A stretch of DNA of 11,757 nt from Thiobacillus sp. (GCF_024708915.1 NZ_JANJXQ010000001.1:1-11757); one strand, 5' to 3'. Positions 6,501 to 11,757 are shown, numbered from the stretch's first letter. Numbers and translations: made by a program. The notes: generated by a model not told the origin, from the letters alone.

Positions 6501-6582
6501 GCTGCTTTTCCCAGGTGACGACGACACCCTCGGTCATGGTGTCCGAGAGCTGCGGCATGGTAATCGCGTAGTGTTGGGACAT
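3571..6582 (-). CDS. Fused E2-E3 of 2-oxoacid (pyruvate) dehydrogenase: dihydrolipoamide acyltransferase-dihydrolipoamide dehydrogenase
   Basis: One uninterrupted 1003-codon frame carries both E2 and E3. Domains in order: lipoyl domain 1 (about 5-78, lipoyl Lys45 in ETDKA); lipoyl domain 2 (about 108-182, Lys148); peripheral-subunit-binding domain (about 245-280); acyltransferase core (about 300-498, with TFTISNMG at 433-440 and DHRVLNG at 476-482); a linker of about 37 residues rich in Ala/Gly/Ser/Pro (499-535); then a full dihydrolipoamide dehydrogenase with FAD motif GGGPGG (542-547), redox cysteines Cys574 and Cys579 in CLWRGCIPSK, an NAD-binding IVGGGVIG segment, and the C-terminal His979/Glu984 pair in HPTQTE. 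E2 moves the acyl group from its lipoyl arms to CoA and E3 reoxidises the arms with NAD+. These are normally separate proteins. AGGA (6590-6593 on the + strand) seven bases before the ATG fixes the start. It is the last gene of the pdhA-pdhB operon. One oddity is that the usual Asp of the E2 HxxxDG motif is Asn481. Confidence 0.93.
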   Translation of the reverse strand: MSQHYAITMPQLSDTMTEGVVVTWEKQPGDKVERGDIVATVETDKAIMDVEVFKAGYLAGPLADVGATIAVGAALGYITDTAGDVAIAAGEVVEEQAQTEMIPHHAGTPVVMPQLSDTMTEGVVVTWEKQPGDAIRRGDIVATVETDKAIMDVEVFQEGFLSGPIADVGSVVEVGHPMAFIVDDAAKANDTGVTISAEHKVKDIHKVAPHAADKPATIPVPKAAPAQVAAAGNQPPVARVPGRPASPYARKVAAQLGVNIAGLAGSGPAGVIVAADVARARPSMQEVAHSLPQVDVPGQGRNMTSMEKAVSHAMTASLTLPTFNVTVNIDTSKLTAAAKANKVSVTVAIAKACSVAMAKFPRMNWAYQPVDKLVERANHDFGVAVMSNDGGLVVPILHGIEKKPLAALQGDWTGLVERARVRKLAPAEYSNPTFTISNMGMLGVSHFTAIPTPGISAILAIAANGPQGTPFTITGDHRVLNGADVALYLATLKQTIEAPENWISGEASGARSEAANAPATHGAPAVSPIPEGNWDFPVVVVGGGPGGEDCARDLADHGIKVLMVNNEPFPGGECLWRGCIPSKAWRAAADVIRNRAHDAEMGVDGTNTPKLNWAQVEKHRRWVQTSRGEMALKADKGMKIDVREGYGEFVDAHTLKITPVEGEPYQVTFGAAVIATGAPAFVPPIPGARENLASGGVVTSDTIWNLAAPPKKLGIVGGGVIGVEMAQIFRDFGTEVLMLERHERILAEIEEEIGKVLIASLEKEITVVTSAAINEVSGKPGAMKLRYANKEGIESTFDCDVVLMATGKRPDTSRLNLDKIGVALDGAAIKVDARCQTSAPHIYAVGDVIGGYMLAHTAATQGRVAADNLLGHASEYDQDRDCGVTFSRPQAGFVGLSVAQAKAKGIDAVEAKMPMSIDAKAMITGETEGMIKLVADKASGRIIGVHYLADHTDTLIGIGVMMVAGEMTLTQVAKAIFPHPTQTELFGELARRLLNRLRRTAKK
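4978..5088 (-). other. Linker-coding segment joining E2 and E3, spacer-like DNA
   Basis: This stretch encodes residues 499-535 between the end of the acyltransferase core and the first strand of the E3 FAD domain. At 5041-5069 it contains an 8-bp direct repeat CGCCTCAC (5041-5048 and 5062-5069) within a C/T-rich degenerate run, which looks more like an intergenic spacer than conserved coding DNA. The E3 part starts exactly where a free-standing E3 would begin. Confidence 0.5.
6115..6249 (-). repeat. Lipoyl-domain direct repeat, copy 2
   Basis: It encodes residues 112-156 of the E2-E3 protein, with lipoyl Lys148. The protein is identical to copy 1 (6424-6558) from MPQLSDTM through the PGD turn and again from GDIVATV to DVEVF. 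The DNA differs mostly at third codon positions and in the short segment between these blocks. Confidence 0.85.
6424..6558 (-). repeat. Lipoyl-domain direct repeat, copy 1
   Basis: It encodes residues 9-53 of the E2-E3 protein, with lipoyl Lys45. It is the partner of 6115-6249. Near-identity of the proteins despite silent DNA differences points to strong constraint, with or without past gene conversion. Confidence 0.85.
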
Positions 6583-6604
6583 GCTTGGATCCTAAAAATC
6601 GTTA

Positions 6605-6684
6605 TCCGCGAAGGACGCGAAGGGGCGCGAAGAAAAACCTGAACGGGTTTTGCTTGCTTCGCGTTTCTTCGCGTCCTTCGCGGA
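6605..6684. repeat. Long inverted repeat between pdhB and the E2-E3 gene
   Basis: TCCGCGAAGGACGCGAAG (6605-6622) pairs without mismatch with CTTCGCGTCCTTCGCGGA (6667-6684), 18 bp. Inside it, CGCGAAG (6626-6632) pairs with CTTCGCG (6657-6663), and AAAACC (6634-6639) with GGTTTT (6646-6651). The hairpin fills most of the 114-base gap between the two genes. On the - strand the bases after it are GGATAACGATTTTT, so it could attenuate transcription or protect the upstream mRNA. The CGCGAAG units are themselves repeated, as in dispersed extragenic palindromes. Confidence 0.85.
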
Positions 6685-6696
6685 CAAAAAAGGGTT

Positions 6697-7680
6697 TTAC
6701 GCCTTGCCGAACAGCTTCAGCACCGCCTTGACCACATCCTCGTGATCGGGGATCGCCGCTTTTTCCAGCGTGTGGTTGTAAGGCTGCGGCACCAGCGCGG
6801 AGTGGACGCGCACCGGGGCGGCGTCCAGCTCGAAGAAGCATTCTTCGTTGATGAGGGCGATGACTTCGGAGCCGACGCCGACCGGCGCTTCGTCCTCTTC
6901 GGCGACGACGGCGCGGTGGGTCTTGCTGACCGACGCCTTGATGCCGGCGCGGTCAAGCGGCGACAGCGAATAGAGGTCGATCACTTCGGCCGAGATGCCG
7001 TACTGCTTGTCGAGGATCTCGGCCGCCTTGAGGCACCAGTGCACCGAGATGTTGTAGCCGAACAGGGTGACGTCGGTGCCGGCGCGGGCGATCTCGGAGC
7101 CTTCCAGCGGATGGAAGTATTCGCCGTCGGGCACTTCGCCCTTCATGTTGTACATCAGTTCGTGTTCGTTGATGAACACCGGGTCGTCGCAGCGGATCGC
7201 CGACTTCAGCAGGCCGTAGGCCTGTTTCGGATTCGACGGGGTGACGACGCGCAGGCCGGCGATGCCCATGAACACCTTTTCCATGCGCGCCGAGTGCTGC
7301 GCGCCGAGCTGGTGCGCAGCGCCGCCGGCGGAGCGGAACACGCACGGCGCGGTCAGCTGGCCGCCCGACATGTAACGCACCTTGGCGGCGGAGTTGAACA
7401 TCTGGTCCATCGCCAGCCAGGCGAAGTTGACCGACATGATTTCGATGATGGGACGCACGCCGAGGAAGGAGGCGCCGATGCCGAGACCGGTGAAGCCGCC
7501 TTCGGAAATCGGCGTGTCCATCACGCGCAGTGGGCCGTATTTTTCGTACAGGCCCTTGGTCGCCTTGTAGGTGCCGCCGGCCACGCCGATGTCCTCACCC
7601 ATGCAGATGACCAGGGGGTCACGCGCCATTTCTTCGTCGTGGGCGCGCTGGATCGCTTCCCAGTACATGATGTTTGCCAT
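6697..7680 (-). CDS. pdhB: Pyruvate (2-oxoacid) dehydrogenase E1 component, beta subunit
   Basis: This 327-residue protein is of the transketolase-like E1 beta family, full length against the usual 325-330. It shows the start region ending in GEDIG, the thiamine-diphosphate-activating Glu60 in DTPISE, the FNSAAKVRYMSGG segment, His129 in AQHS, and a C-terminal transketolase domain ending in a PYNHTLE stretch. With the alpha subunit it forms the alpha2-beta2 E1 that decarboxylates the 2-oxoacid and passes the acyl group to the lipoyl domains of E2. It begins 19 bases after pdhA, with AAGGA (7690-7694 on the + strand) nine bases before the ATG, so the two are surely co-transcribed. Substrate is most likely pyruvate; acetoin or a branched-chain acid cannot be excluded from sequence alone. 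Confidence 0.93.
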   Translation of the reverse strand: MANIMYWEAIQRAHDEEMARDPLVICMGEDIGVAGGTYKATKGLYEKYGPLRVMDTPISEGGFTGLGIGASFLGVRPIIEIMSVNFAWLAMDQMFNSAAKVRYMSGGQLTAPCVFRSAGGAAHQLGAQHSARMEKVFMGIAGLRVVTPSNPKQAYGLLKSAIRCDDPVFINEHELMYNMKGEVPDGEYFHPLEGSEIARAGTDVTLFGYNISVHWCLKAAEILDKQYGISAEVIDLYSLSPLDRAGIKASVSKTHRAVVAEEDEAPVGVGSEVIALINEECFFELDAAPVRVHSALVPQPYNHTLEKAAIPDHEDVVKAVLKLFGKA

Positions 7681-7699
7681 GCTTTTTATTCCTTAAACC

Positions 7700-8701
7700 T
7701 TAAGCGGCTTTGCCGGTGAGCCACGGGAGCTGGGTTGCGCGATCGGCTAAAACGTATTTTTCGAGATCCTCGACGCGCGGTTCGGGCGACTCCTCGGCGA
7801 ACTTGATCACTTCGTTCTCGATATAGGCATCGGTTTCTTTTTCCAGCGCCTCGTAGTCGGCCATGGTCATCGCGCCCGCCGTAATCAGGCGGTCGCGCAG
7901 CAGCAGGATGGGATCGCGCTGCTTCCACGTTTCTTCCTCCTCGCGCGAACGATAGCTGCGCGCGTCGGACATGGAGTGGCCGCGGTAGCGGTAGGTCATC
8001 AGTTCGAGGAAGAAGGGGCCGTTGCCCGCGCGCACGTGATCGACCGCCTTGCGCGCGTGCTCGTACACGATGTCGATGTCCTGGCCGTCGCATTCGTCGG
8101 CCGGGATGTTGTAGGCGGCGACGCGCTTGTGCTGGTGCACCACGGCGGTGGAACGCTCGATCGAGGTACCGATGCCGTACAGGTTGTTTTCACACACGAA
8201 CAGCACCGGCAGTTTCCATAGCGCCGCCATGTTCATCGTTTCGTGGAACACGCCCTGGTTGTTGGCGGCATCGCCGAGGAAGCAGATGGAGATCTCGTCG
8301 CCACCTTTGAGCTGGATCGCCTTGGCGATGCCGGCCGCCAGCGGGAAGGGGCCGCCAACCAGCGCGTAGCCGCCCATGAAGCGGTGCGCCACGTCGAAGA
8401 TGTGCATCGAACCGCCGCGGCCCTTGCTCGACCCGGTCTCCTTGCCGTACAGCTCGGCCATCACTTCTTTCGGGTCGGCGCCGCTCTTGATCGCGTGGAC
8501 GTGGTCGCGGTAGCCGGTGATCACGTAGTCGTGGCCGGGGCGTGCGGCTTCCATCACGCCGTTGCAGCAGGCTTCCTGGCCGGGATAGAGGTGCAGAAAA
8601 CCGCCGATCTTGCGTTCGATATAGGCCTGGTAGCAGCGCTCTTCAAAACGGCGGTGCAACACCATTTCGCGCAGCACACGTTTCTTGTCTTCAATCTTCA
8701 T
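7700..8701 (-). CDS. pdhA: Pyruvate (2-oxoacid) dehydrogenase E1 component, alpha subunit
   Basis: This 333-residue protein is of the E1 alpha family. It has HLYPGQEA (37-44), the GYRDH segment, GRGGSMH, the thiamine-diphosphate/Mg motif running from GDA (143-145) to NN (172-173), and the YRGHSMSD loop with RSYRSREE after it. The spacing of 26 residues between GDA and NN is the expected one, but the third residue of the usual GDG is Ala145. It is the first gene of the operon, 57 bases downstream of a sigma-70-like promoter, with AAGGG (8709-8713 on the + strand) seven bases before the ATG. A heterodimeric E1 is of interest because many beta- and gammaproteobacteria use the single-chain AceE type. 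The divergent neighbour starts at 8814. Confidence 0.94.
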   Translation of the reverse strand: MKIEDKKRVLREMVLHRRFEERCYQAYIERKIGGFLHLYPGQEACCNGVMEAARPGHDYVITGYRDHVHAIKSGADPKEVMAELYGKETGSSKGRGGSMHIFDVAHRFMGGYALVGGPFPLAAGIAKAIQLKGGDEISICFLGDAANNQGVFHETMNMAALWKLPVLFVCENNLYGIGTSIERSTAVVHQHKRVAAYNIPADECDGQDIDIVYEHARKAVDHVRAGNGPFFLELMTYRYRGHSMSDARSYRSREEEETWKQRDPILLLRDRLITAGAMTMADYEALEKETDAYIENEVIKFAEESPEPRVEDLEKYVLADRATQLPWLTGKAA

Positions 8702-8757
8702 TCGGTTACCCTTGTTGGATGGGGCGGAAAACGCGCTGGAAAAAAATCAAACGCGTA

Positions 8758-8786
8758 ATTATCCGAGAAACCCCGCTAACCATCAA
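8758..8786 (-). promoter_or_regulatory. Sigma-70-like promoter of the pdh operon
   Basis: On the - strand TTGATG (8781-8786) and GATAAT (8758-8763) are separated by exactly 17 bases. The -35 matches consensus at four of six positions and the -10 at five of six. The expected start is near 8751, giving a leader of about 50 bases before pdhA. The signal lies in the divergent gap of 112 bases shared with the aminopeptidase gene. Confidence 0.55.
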
Positions 8787-8813
8787 GAAAAACGCCATTC
8801 ACAAGGAAACGCC

Positions 8814-10277
8814 GTGCTGCCTAAACTCACTGAAAATAAACAGGAAATAACCGTTAAATCGCTGGCGGCGGTGGCGCATGCATTGTTGCTGCTGCCGGTG
8901 TCGAAATCGCTGCCCGAGGTGCCGGGCGGCGTTGAACTCAAGGCCGCGATGAAGCGACGCGATCTCAAGATCGACGCGCTGGCCAAGTCGCCGGTGGCGG
9001 TGCAACTGCCCGGCGGCACCCTTGCGGTCTACGCCATGCTCAAGGCCGACGCCAGCACCTTCGAAACCCACGAACTGGTGCGCAAGGCATTGGCCTTGCT
9101 GCTGGGCGAACACCCCAAATCACTGGCGCTGGCCGTGTTCGGCGAGGATGCATTCAAGGCGCATGCAGCCGAGGCGGCGGTGTACACCGCGCTGGTCAAT
9201 GCCGTGCCGCTGCCATCGCGCAAATCCAAGCCCGATCCGGCGCTGAAAACCGTGCAGCTCTTCGGCCACCAATCGGCCGACGGCTTCGCCCGAGCGCAGG
9301 CGCTGGCCGAAGGCAACCTTCTCACCCGCAGCCTCACCGTGCAGGGACCGGACGAGCTCTCCCCCGGCGTCTACCGCAAGCGCATCAAGGCGCTGGCGAA
9401 GCAGTATGGCTGGACGGTCGAGGAATACGGCTTCGACAAGCTGAAGAAGATGGGCGCCGGTGCCTTCTGCGCGGTGGCGCAGGGCTCGCCGTCGAAGGAT
9501 GCGGCGATCGTGCGGATTCGCTGGGAAGGGGGAAGGGCAAAGGGCAAGGGGTCGAAGAAGGTGGCCTTCGTCGGCAAGGGCATCTGCTTCGACACCGGCG
9601 GCCACAACCTCAAGCCGGCCAAGCACATGCAGGGCATGCACGAGGACATGAACGGCTCGGCGGTGGTGCTCGGCATTCTCGCCGCCGCGTCGAAGCTGAA
9701 GCTGCCGGTCGCGCTGGACGGCTGGGTCGCGCTCGCCGAGAACCACATCAGCCCGCAGGCCTACCGGCAGAACGAAGTGGTCACGGCGCTCAACGGCACC
9801 ACCATCGAGGTCGTCCATACCGACGCCGAAGGCCGCATGGTGCTGGCCGATACGCTGACCTTGGCGGCCAGGGGCAAGCCCGACCTCATCGCCGATTTCG
9901 CCACGCTCACCGGCTCGATGCACTACGCGCTCGGCAGCCGCATGTCCGGCGTGTTCGCTTCCTCCAGCACGATTGCGCACCAGGCCTCGCGTGCCGCGAC
10001 CTCAAGCGGCGAACGTATCGTCGTCTTCCCTTATCCGGACGATTACGACGAGAGCCTCGATTCCACCGTCGCCGACGTCAAGCAGTGCAGCATGGAAGGC
10101 GAGGCCGATCATATTCTCGCCACCCGTTTCCTGTCGCGCTTCGTCGGCGACACGCCGTGGCTGCACATGGATCTTTCGGGCCACAGCTGCAAGGGCGGGC
10201 TGGGCGCGGTGATGAGCGACGCCAACGGCTTCGGCGTAGCCTGGGCGATGGCCCTGCTGGACGGCTTGAAGGGCTAG
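8814..10277 (+). CDS. M17 leucyl aminopeptidase family protein
   Basis: This 487-residue protein is a zinc/manganese exopeptidase that would release N-terminal amino acids in the cytoplasm. The M17 catalytic set is visible: Lys255 and Asp260 in GKGICFDTGG, Asp278 in HEDMNGS, and Asp337/Glu339/Arg341 in TDAEGR. The C-terminal part reads DLSGHSCKGGLG and then ANGFGV. This is closer to the divergent leucyl aminopeptidase subfamily than to classical PepA, so I leave out a gene symbol. The GTG at 8814 is chosen because AGGA (8804-8807) is six bases before it. The reading frame stays open further upstream, but that part overlaps pdhA and the divergent promoter region. A Gly/Lys-rich loop (238-249) is encoded by repeat-like DNA. 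It faces pdhA divergently and converges with the next gene. Confidence 0.9.
   Translation: MLPKLTENKQEITVKSLAAVAHALLLLPVSKSLPEVPGGVELKAAMKRRDLKIDALAKSPVAVQLPGGTLAVYAMLKADASTFETHELVRKALALLLGEHPKSLALAVFGEDAFKAHAAEAAVYTALVNAVPLPSRKSKPDPALKTVQLFGHQSADGFARAQALAEGNLLTRSLTVQGPDELSPGVYRKRIKALAKQYGWTVEEYGFDKLKKMGAGAFCAVAQGSPSKDAAIVRIRWEGGRAKGKGSKKVAFVGKGICFDTGGHNLKPAKHMQGMHEDMNGSAVVLGILAAASKLKLPVALDGWVALAENHISPQAYRQNEVVTALNGTTIEVVHTDAEGRMVLADTLTLAARGKPDLIADFATLTGSMHYALGSRMSGVFASSSTIAHQASRAATSSGERIVVFPYPDDYDESLDSTVADVKQCSMEGEADHILATRFLSRFVGDTPWLHMDLSGHSCKGGLGAVMSDANGFGVAWAMALLDGLKG
9523..9551 (+). repeat. G/A-rich low-complexity run inside the aminopeptidase gene
   Basis: Degenerate units of GGGAAG, AAGGGC and AAGGGG encode a short Gly/Lys/Arg loop (residues 238-248) just before the catalytic Lys255 strand. 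It is purine-rich on the coding strand, unlike the rest of the gene. Confidence 0.7.
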
Positions 10278-10285
10278 CCGCCTTC
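10268..10285. terminator. Possible bidirectional terminator between convergent genes
   Basis: GAAGG (10268-10272) and CCTTC (10281-10285) enclose GCTAGCCG, with TTTCA after it on the + strand. Only ten bases separate the two stop codons, so if it acts it overlaps the end of the aminopeptidase frame. The stem is short. Confidence 0.35.
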
Positions 10286-10287
10286 TT

Positions 10288-10608
10288 TCATTGCTTCCGC
10301 AGGATGTCGCCGGCCCAGCTCAATGCGGCCGACACCGTAGGAAATCCAAGCGTGCTGGTGAGGAGAACGATGGCATGGTAAACCTCCTCGGGGCTTGCCC
10401 CGTTATCGATCGCCCTTCTGACATGGCTGTGAACGGCGCCCTCGGAATGTATCGCGATAGCCGCGGCGAGCTGGATGAGGTTCGCAGTCTTTCCGTCGAG
10501 TGGCCCCTGTTTTTTGAGAACCTTACCGAGGTCTTCAACCGCATCGATGAACGCCTGGTGCGTTTTTTTCTCGAGCAGATAATGCTCGGGAAGTTTTTCC
10601 TTTGACAT
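10288..10608 (-). CDS. Carboxymuconolactone decarboxylase (AhpD-fold) family protein, cysteine-less
   Basis: This 106-residue protein matches the C-terminal CMD pattern: a helix with AAAIAIHSEGAVHSHV, then RRAIDNGASPEEVYHAIVL and a final helix. The NGAS-PEEV turn is the clearest family mark. AhpD-type members use a CxxC pair for peroxide or disulfide chemistry. Here no cysteine is present at all, so thiol-based activity is excluded; a lactone decarboxylase-like or other role is open. The ATG at 10608 is chosen because GGAGG (10614-10618 on the + strand) is five bases before it, rather than an in-frame ATG four codons upstream that overlaps this site. It converges with the aminopeptidase gene and diverges from rluA. 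Confidence 0.75.
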   Translation of the reverse strand: MSKEKLPEHYLLEKKTHQAFIDAVEDLGKVLKKQGPLDGKTANLIQLAAAIAIHSEGAVHSHVRRAIDNGASPEEVYHAIVLLTSTLGFPTVSAALSWAGDILRKQ

Positions 10609-10690
10609 GAGATCCTCCAAATTCGGCTCCTGGGAATTTCACTTTAGCCGAGCCCCAGGCTGAACTCGAAAGAAATGTCGGAAAAGGAAA

Positions 10691-10705
10691 GGAATACGGG
10701 ATTCC
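10691..10705 (+). repeat. Small hairpin at the rluA translation start
   Basis: GGAAT (10691-10695) pairs with ATTCC (10701-10705) around ACGGG, ending three bases before the rluA ATG. It overlaps the only purine-rich stretch that could serve as ribosome binding site, so it may modulate translation. No stronger Shine-Dalgarno is seen. Confidence 0.4.
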
Positions 10706-10708
10706 GCA

Positions 10709-11389
10709 ATGAAAAATCACCCCGCTGACCATGATGCCGAATCTGCCTGCTCTGCCATCGAGCCACGCTATGCAGACCACACCCTGCTGGTACTCGACAA
10801 GCCCAGCGGCCTGCTGGCGGTGCCGGGGCGCGGTGTGGACAAGCAGGATTGCCTCGCCGCACGGGTGCAGGCCCGCTATCCCGACGCTCTGGTGGTGCAT
10901 CGGCTCGACATGGCCACCTCCGGACTGATGGTGATGGCGCGCGGTGCGGCGGCGCAGCGTGAACTCTCCAAAGCGTTTGCCGCGCGCGCAGTGACGAAGC
11001 GCTACATCGCAGTGGTGGCCGGACGGCTGGACGTGCCGTCGGAAGAGTGGGGAATCATCGATATGCCGATCGTCGCCGACTGGCCCAGGCGGCCGTTGCG
11101 GATCGTCGATCGCATTCACGGCAAGCCGAGCCTCACCCGCTGGCGCGTGCTGGGGGTCGACGAAACCGGCGCGGGCACCCGAGTCGAACTCGAACCCGTC
11201 ACTGGCCGCTCGCATCAGTTGCGCGTTCATCTGCGTGAATTGGGCCATCCCATCCTGGGTGACGCGCTGTATGCGCCGCCCGATGTGCAGGCCCGGGCCG
11301 GGCGCTTGTTATTGCACGCCTGGTCGCTGCGTTTCGCACATCCGTTGACAGGGGACGCGCTTGCGTTCGAGAGCCCGGCGCCGTTTTGA
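10709..11389 (+). CDS. rluA: RluA-type pseudouridine synthase (tRNA-32 / 23S rRNA-746)
   Basis: This 226-residue protein, close to the 219 of the E. coli enzyme, has LDKPSGLLAVPG, the catalytic Asp67 in HRLDMATSG, a DWPRRP segment, and the GRSHQLRVH-x-LGHPILGD signature near the C-terminus. All of these are shared with RluA rather than with RluC/RluD, and no S4 domain precedes the catalytic domain. RluA converts specific uridines in 23S rRNA helix 35 and in the anticodon loop of some tRNAs. The ATG at 10709 lacks a strong ribosome binding site, but the length and the family alignment fit. It diverges from the CMD-like gene and converges with sodC. Confidence 0.9.
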   Translation: MKNHPADHDAESACSAIEPRYADHTLLVLDKPSGLLAVPGRGVDKQDCLAARVQARYPDALVVHRLDMATSGLMVMARGAAAQRELSKAFAARAVTKRYIAVVAGRLDVPSEEWGIIDMPIVADWPRRPLRIVDRIHGKPSLTRWRVLGVDETGAGTRVELEPVTGRSHQLRVHLRELGHPILGDALYAPPDVQARAGRLLLHAWSLRFAHPLTGDALAFESPAPF

Positions 11390-11399
11390 CAGGCCCGGC

Positions 11400-11419
11400 C
11401 CTCGAACGAGGACTGTTTT
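11400..11419 (+). terminator. Weak terminator after rluA
   Basis: CCTC-GAAC-GAGG forms a short hairpin 11 bases after the rluA stop, followed by ACTGTTTTATT. The T-run starts four bases after the stem, so termination is plausible but weak. Confidence 0.4.
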
Positions 11420-11506
11420 ATTGATTCGGCCAGATGAAGTTTGAAATGGCATCAAGGTTCAGCTTGCTCGGACTGTGTGTGGCAGCGAGGTAGGCCGAAT
11501 CAATAA
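11418..11506. repeat. 14-bp perfect inverted repeat with 61-base spacer
   Basis: TTATTGATTCGGCC (11418-11431) and GGCCGAATCAATAA (11493-11506) are exact reverse complements. The 61-base interior carries no open frame and no recognised motif. It could be a small non-autonomous repeat element or an extended transcript hairpin. Confidence 0.75.
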
Positions 11507-11603
11507 CCATTAAAAGCAGCGTTCTATTGAGACGGGCCAGCGAGCCGGTCAAAGCAGGACGCCGTGAGAAATACAGTGCGGGTTCAAACATCATCGGGCC
11601 GTG

Positions 11604-11757
11604 TCAATAGTTCGCTACGCCGCAAGCCATGCGCGCACCGCCGCCACCGAGCGGTGCCGGGTGATCGGCATGGTTGTCCCCCCCGACGTGGATCATCAGC
11701 GAGCGCCCTTTCATGTCGGCCATCTTCAAGCGCGGCGCCAGCACGGGCTGGGTCGCG
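11604..11757 (-). CDS. sodC: Cu/Zn superoxide dismutase, C-terminal part (partial)
   Basis: The last 50 residues are present, ending with TGA at 11604-11606 on the - strand. They contain [12 protein letters not shown] followed by [13 protein letters not shown], which is the classic C-terminus of bacterial periplasmic Cu/Zn superoxide dismutase. The Gly-Gly-Gly-Gly-Ala-Arg turn carries the active-site arginine, and the cysteine of the conserved disulfide follows. The histidine copper ligand in MIH is also visible. The signal peptide and other metal ligands are outside the window. The enzyme converts superoxide to peroxide and oxygen, usually in the periplasm. Confidence 0.92.
   Translation of the reverse strand, partial: ATQPVLAPRLKMADMKGRSLMIHVGGDNHADHPAPLGGGGARMACGVANY

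Larger units (their letters stand above)
11390..11603. other. Intergenic region between rluA and sodC with repeated sequence motifs
   Basis: No gene is seen in these 214 bases. The region contains a small hairpin, a perfect 14-bp inverted repeat and related copies of a TATTGA-containing motif. Related motifs occur at about 11418, 11506 (inverted), 11524 and 11610 (inverted), giving two imperfect cassettes of about 90 bases each. Confidence 0.6.

Noticed and set aside
5152..6642. 496-codon + strand frame opposite the E2 part
   Set aside because: It is an antisense shadow with repeated VDHRRAL-like runs that mirror the two lipoyl domains.
11490..11545. Integron attC-like site
   Set aside because: No GTTRRRY / RYYYAAC core pair could be found in the expected order, and no integrase is nearby.
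1..11757. CRISPR array, tRNA or rRNA gene
   Set aside because: No regularly spaced direct repeats and no tRNA or rRNA signature sequences were seen.

Overview
The window looks like chromosomal DNA of a GC-rich proteobacterium. Short spacers, a CzcA/CusA-type metal efflux pump, a CO2/COS-type beta-carbonic anhydrase, RluA and a Cu/Zn superoxide dismutase would fit a betaproteobacterium of the Thiobacillus/Hydrogenophilales kind. That placement is an impression from protein style, not a proven assignment. No tRNA, rRNA, CRISPR array or intact insertion sequence is visible.

Left part (1-3222), all on the + strand: the C-terminal end of an HME-RND efflux transporter; a 313-base gap with a well-formed -24/-12 (sigma-54) promoter at 360-374; a beta-carbonic-anhydrase-fold enzyme (481-1137); an FmdB-type zinc-ribbon protein (1233-1505); and a sigma-54-dependent activator (1639-3222) with a cysteine-rich N-terminal sensor domain. 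A sigma-54 promoter and a sigma-54 activator at the two ends of a three-gene cluster suggest a self-contained regulated module. What the activator senses is unknown.

A gene-poor stretch (3223-3523) holds a GGTGGC hexamer repeat and no convincing gene. It ends in a strong hairpin that probably terminates the next operon.

Centre (3571-8786), on the - strand: a 2-oxoacid (probably pyruvate) dehydrogenase operon read from a sigma-70-like promoter at 8758-8786. The order is E1 alpha (pdhA), E1 beta (pdhB), then a single 1003-residue reading frame that joins E2 and E3. Its domains are two near-identical lipoyl domains, a peripheral-subunit-binding domain, an acyltransferase core and a complete dihydrolipoamide dehydrogenase. 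Together the three genes encode every catalytic activity of the complex, with E2 and E3 covalently linked. The linker is encoded by DNA that looks like a former intergenic spacer. A long inverted repeat lies between pdhB and the fusion gene.

Right part (8814-11757): a divergent M17 leucyl-aminopeptidase-family gene (+), a small cysteine-less carboxymuconolactone-decarboxylase-like gene (-), rluA (+), a 14-bp inverted-repeat element, and the C-terminal end of sodC (-) running off the window. These look like ordinary housekeeping and stress genes.
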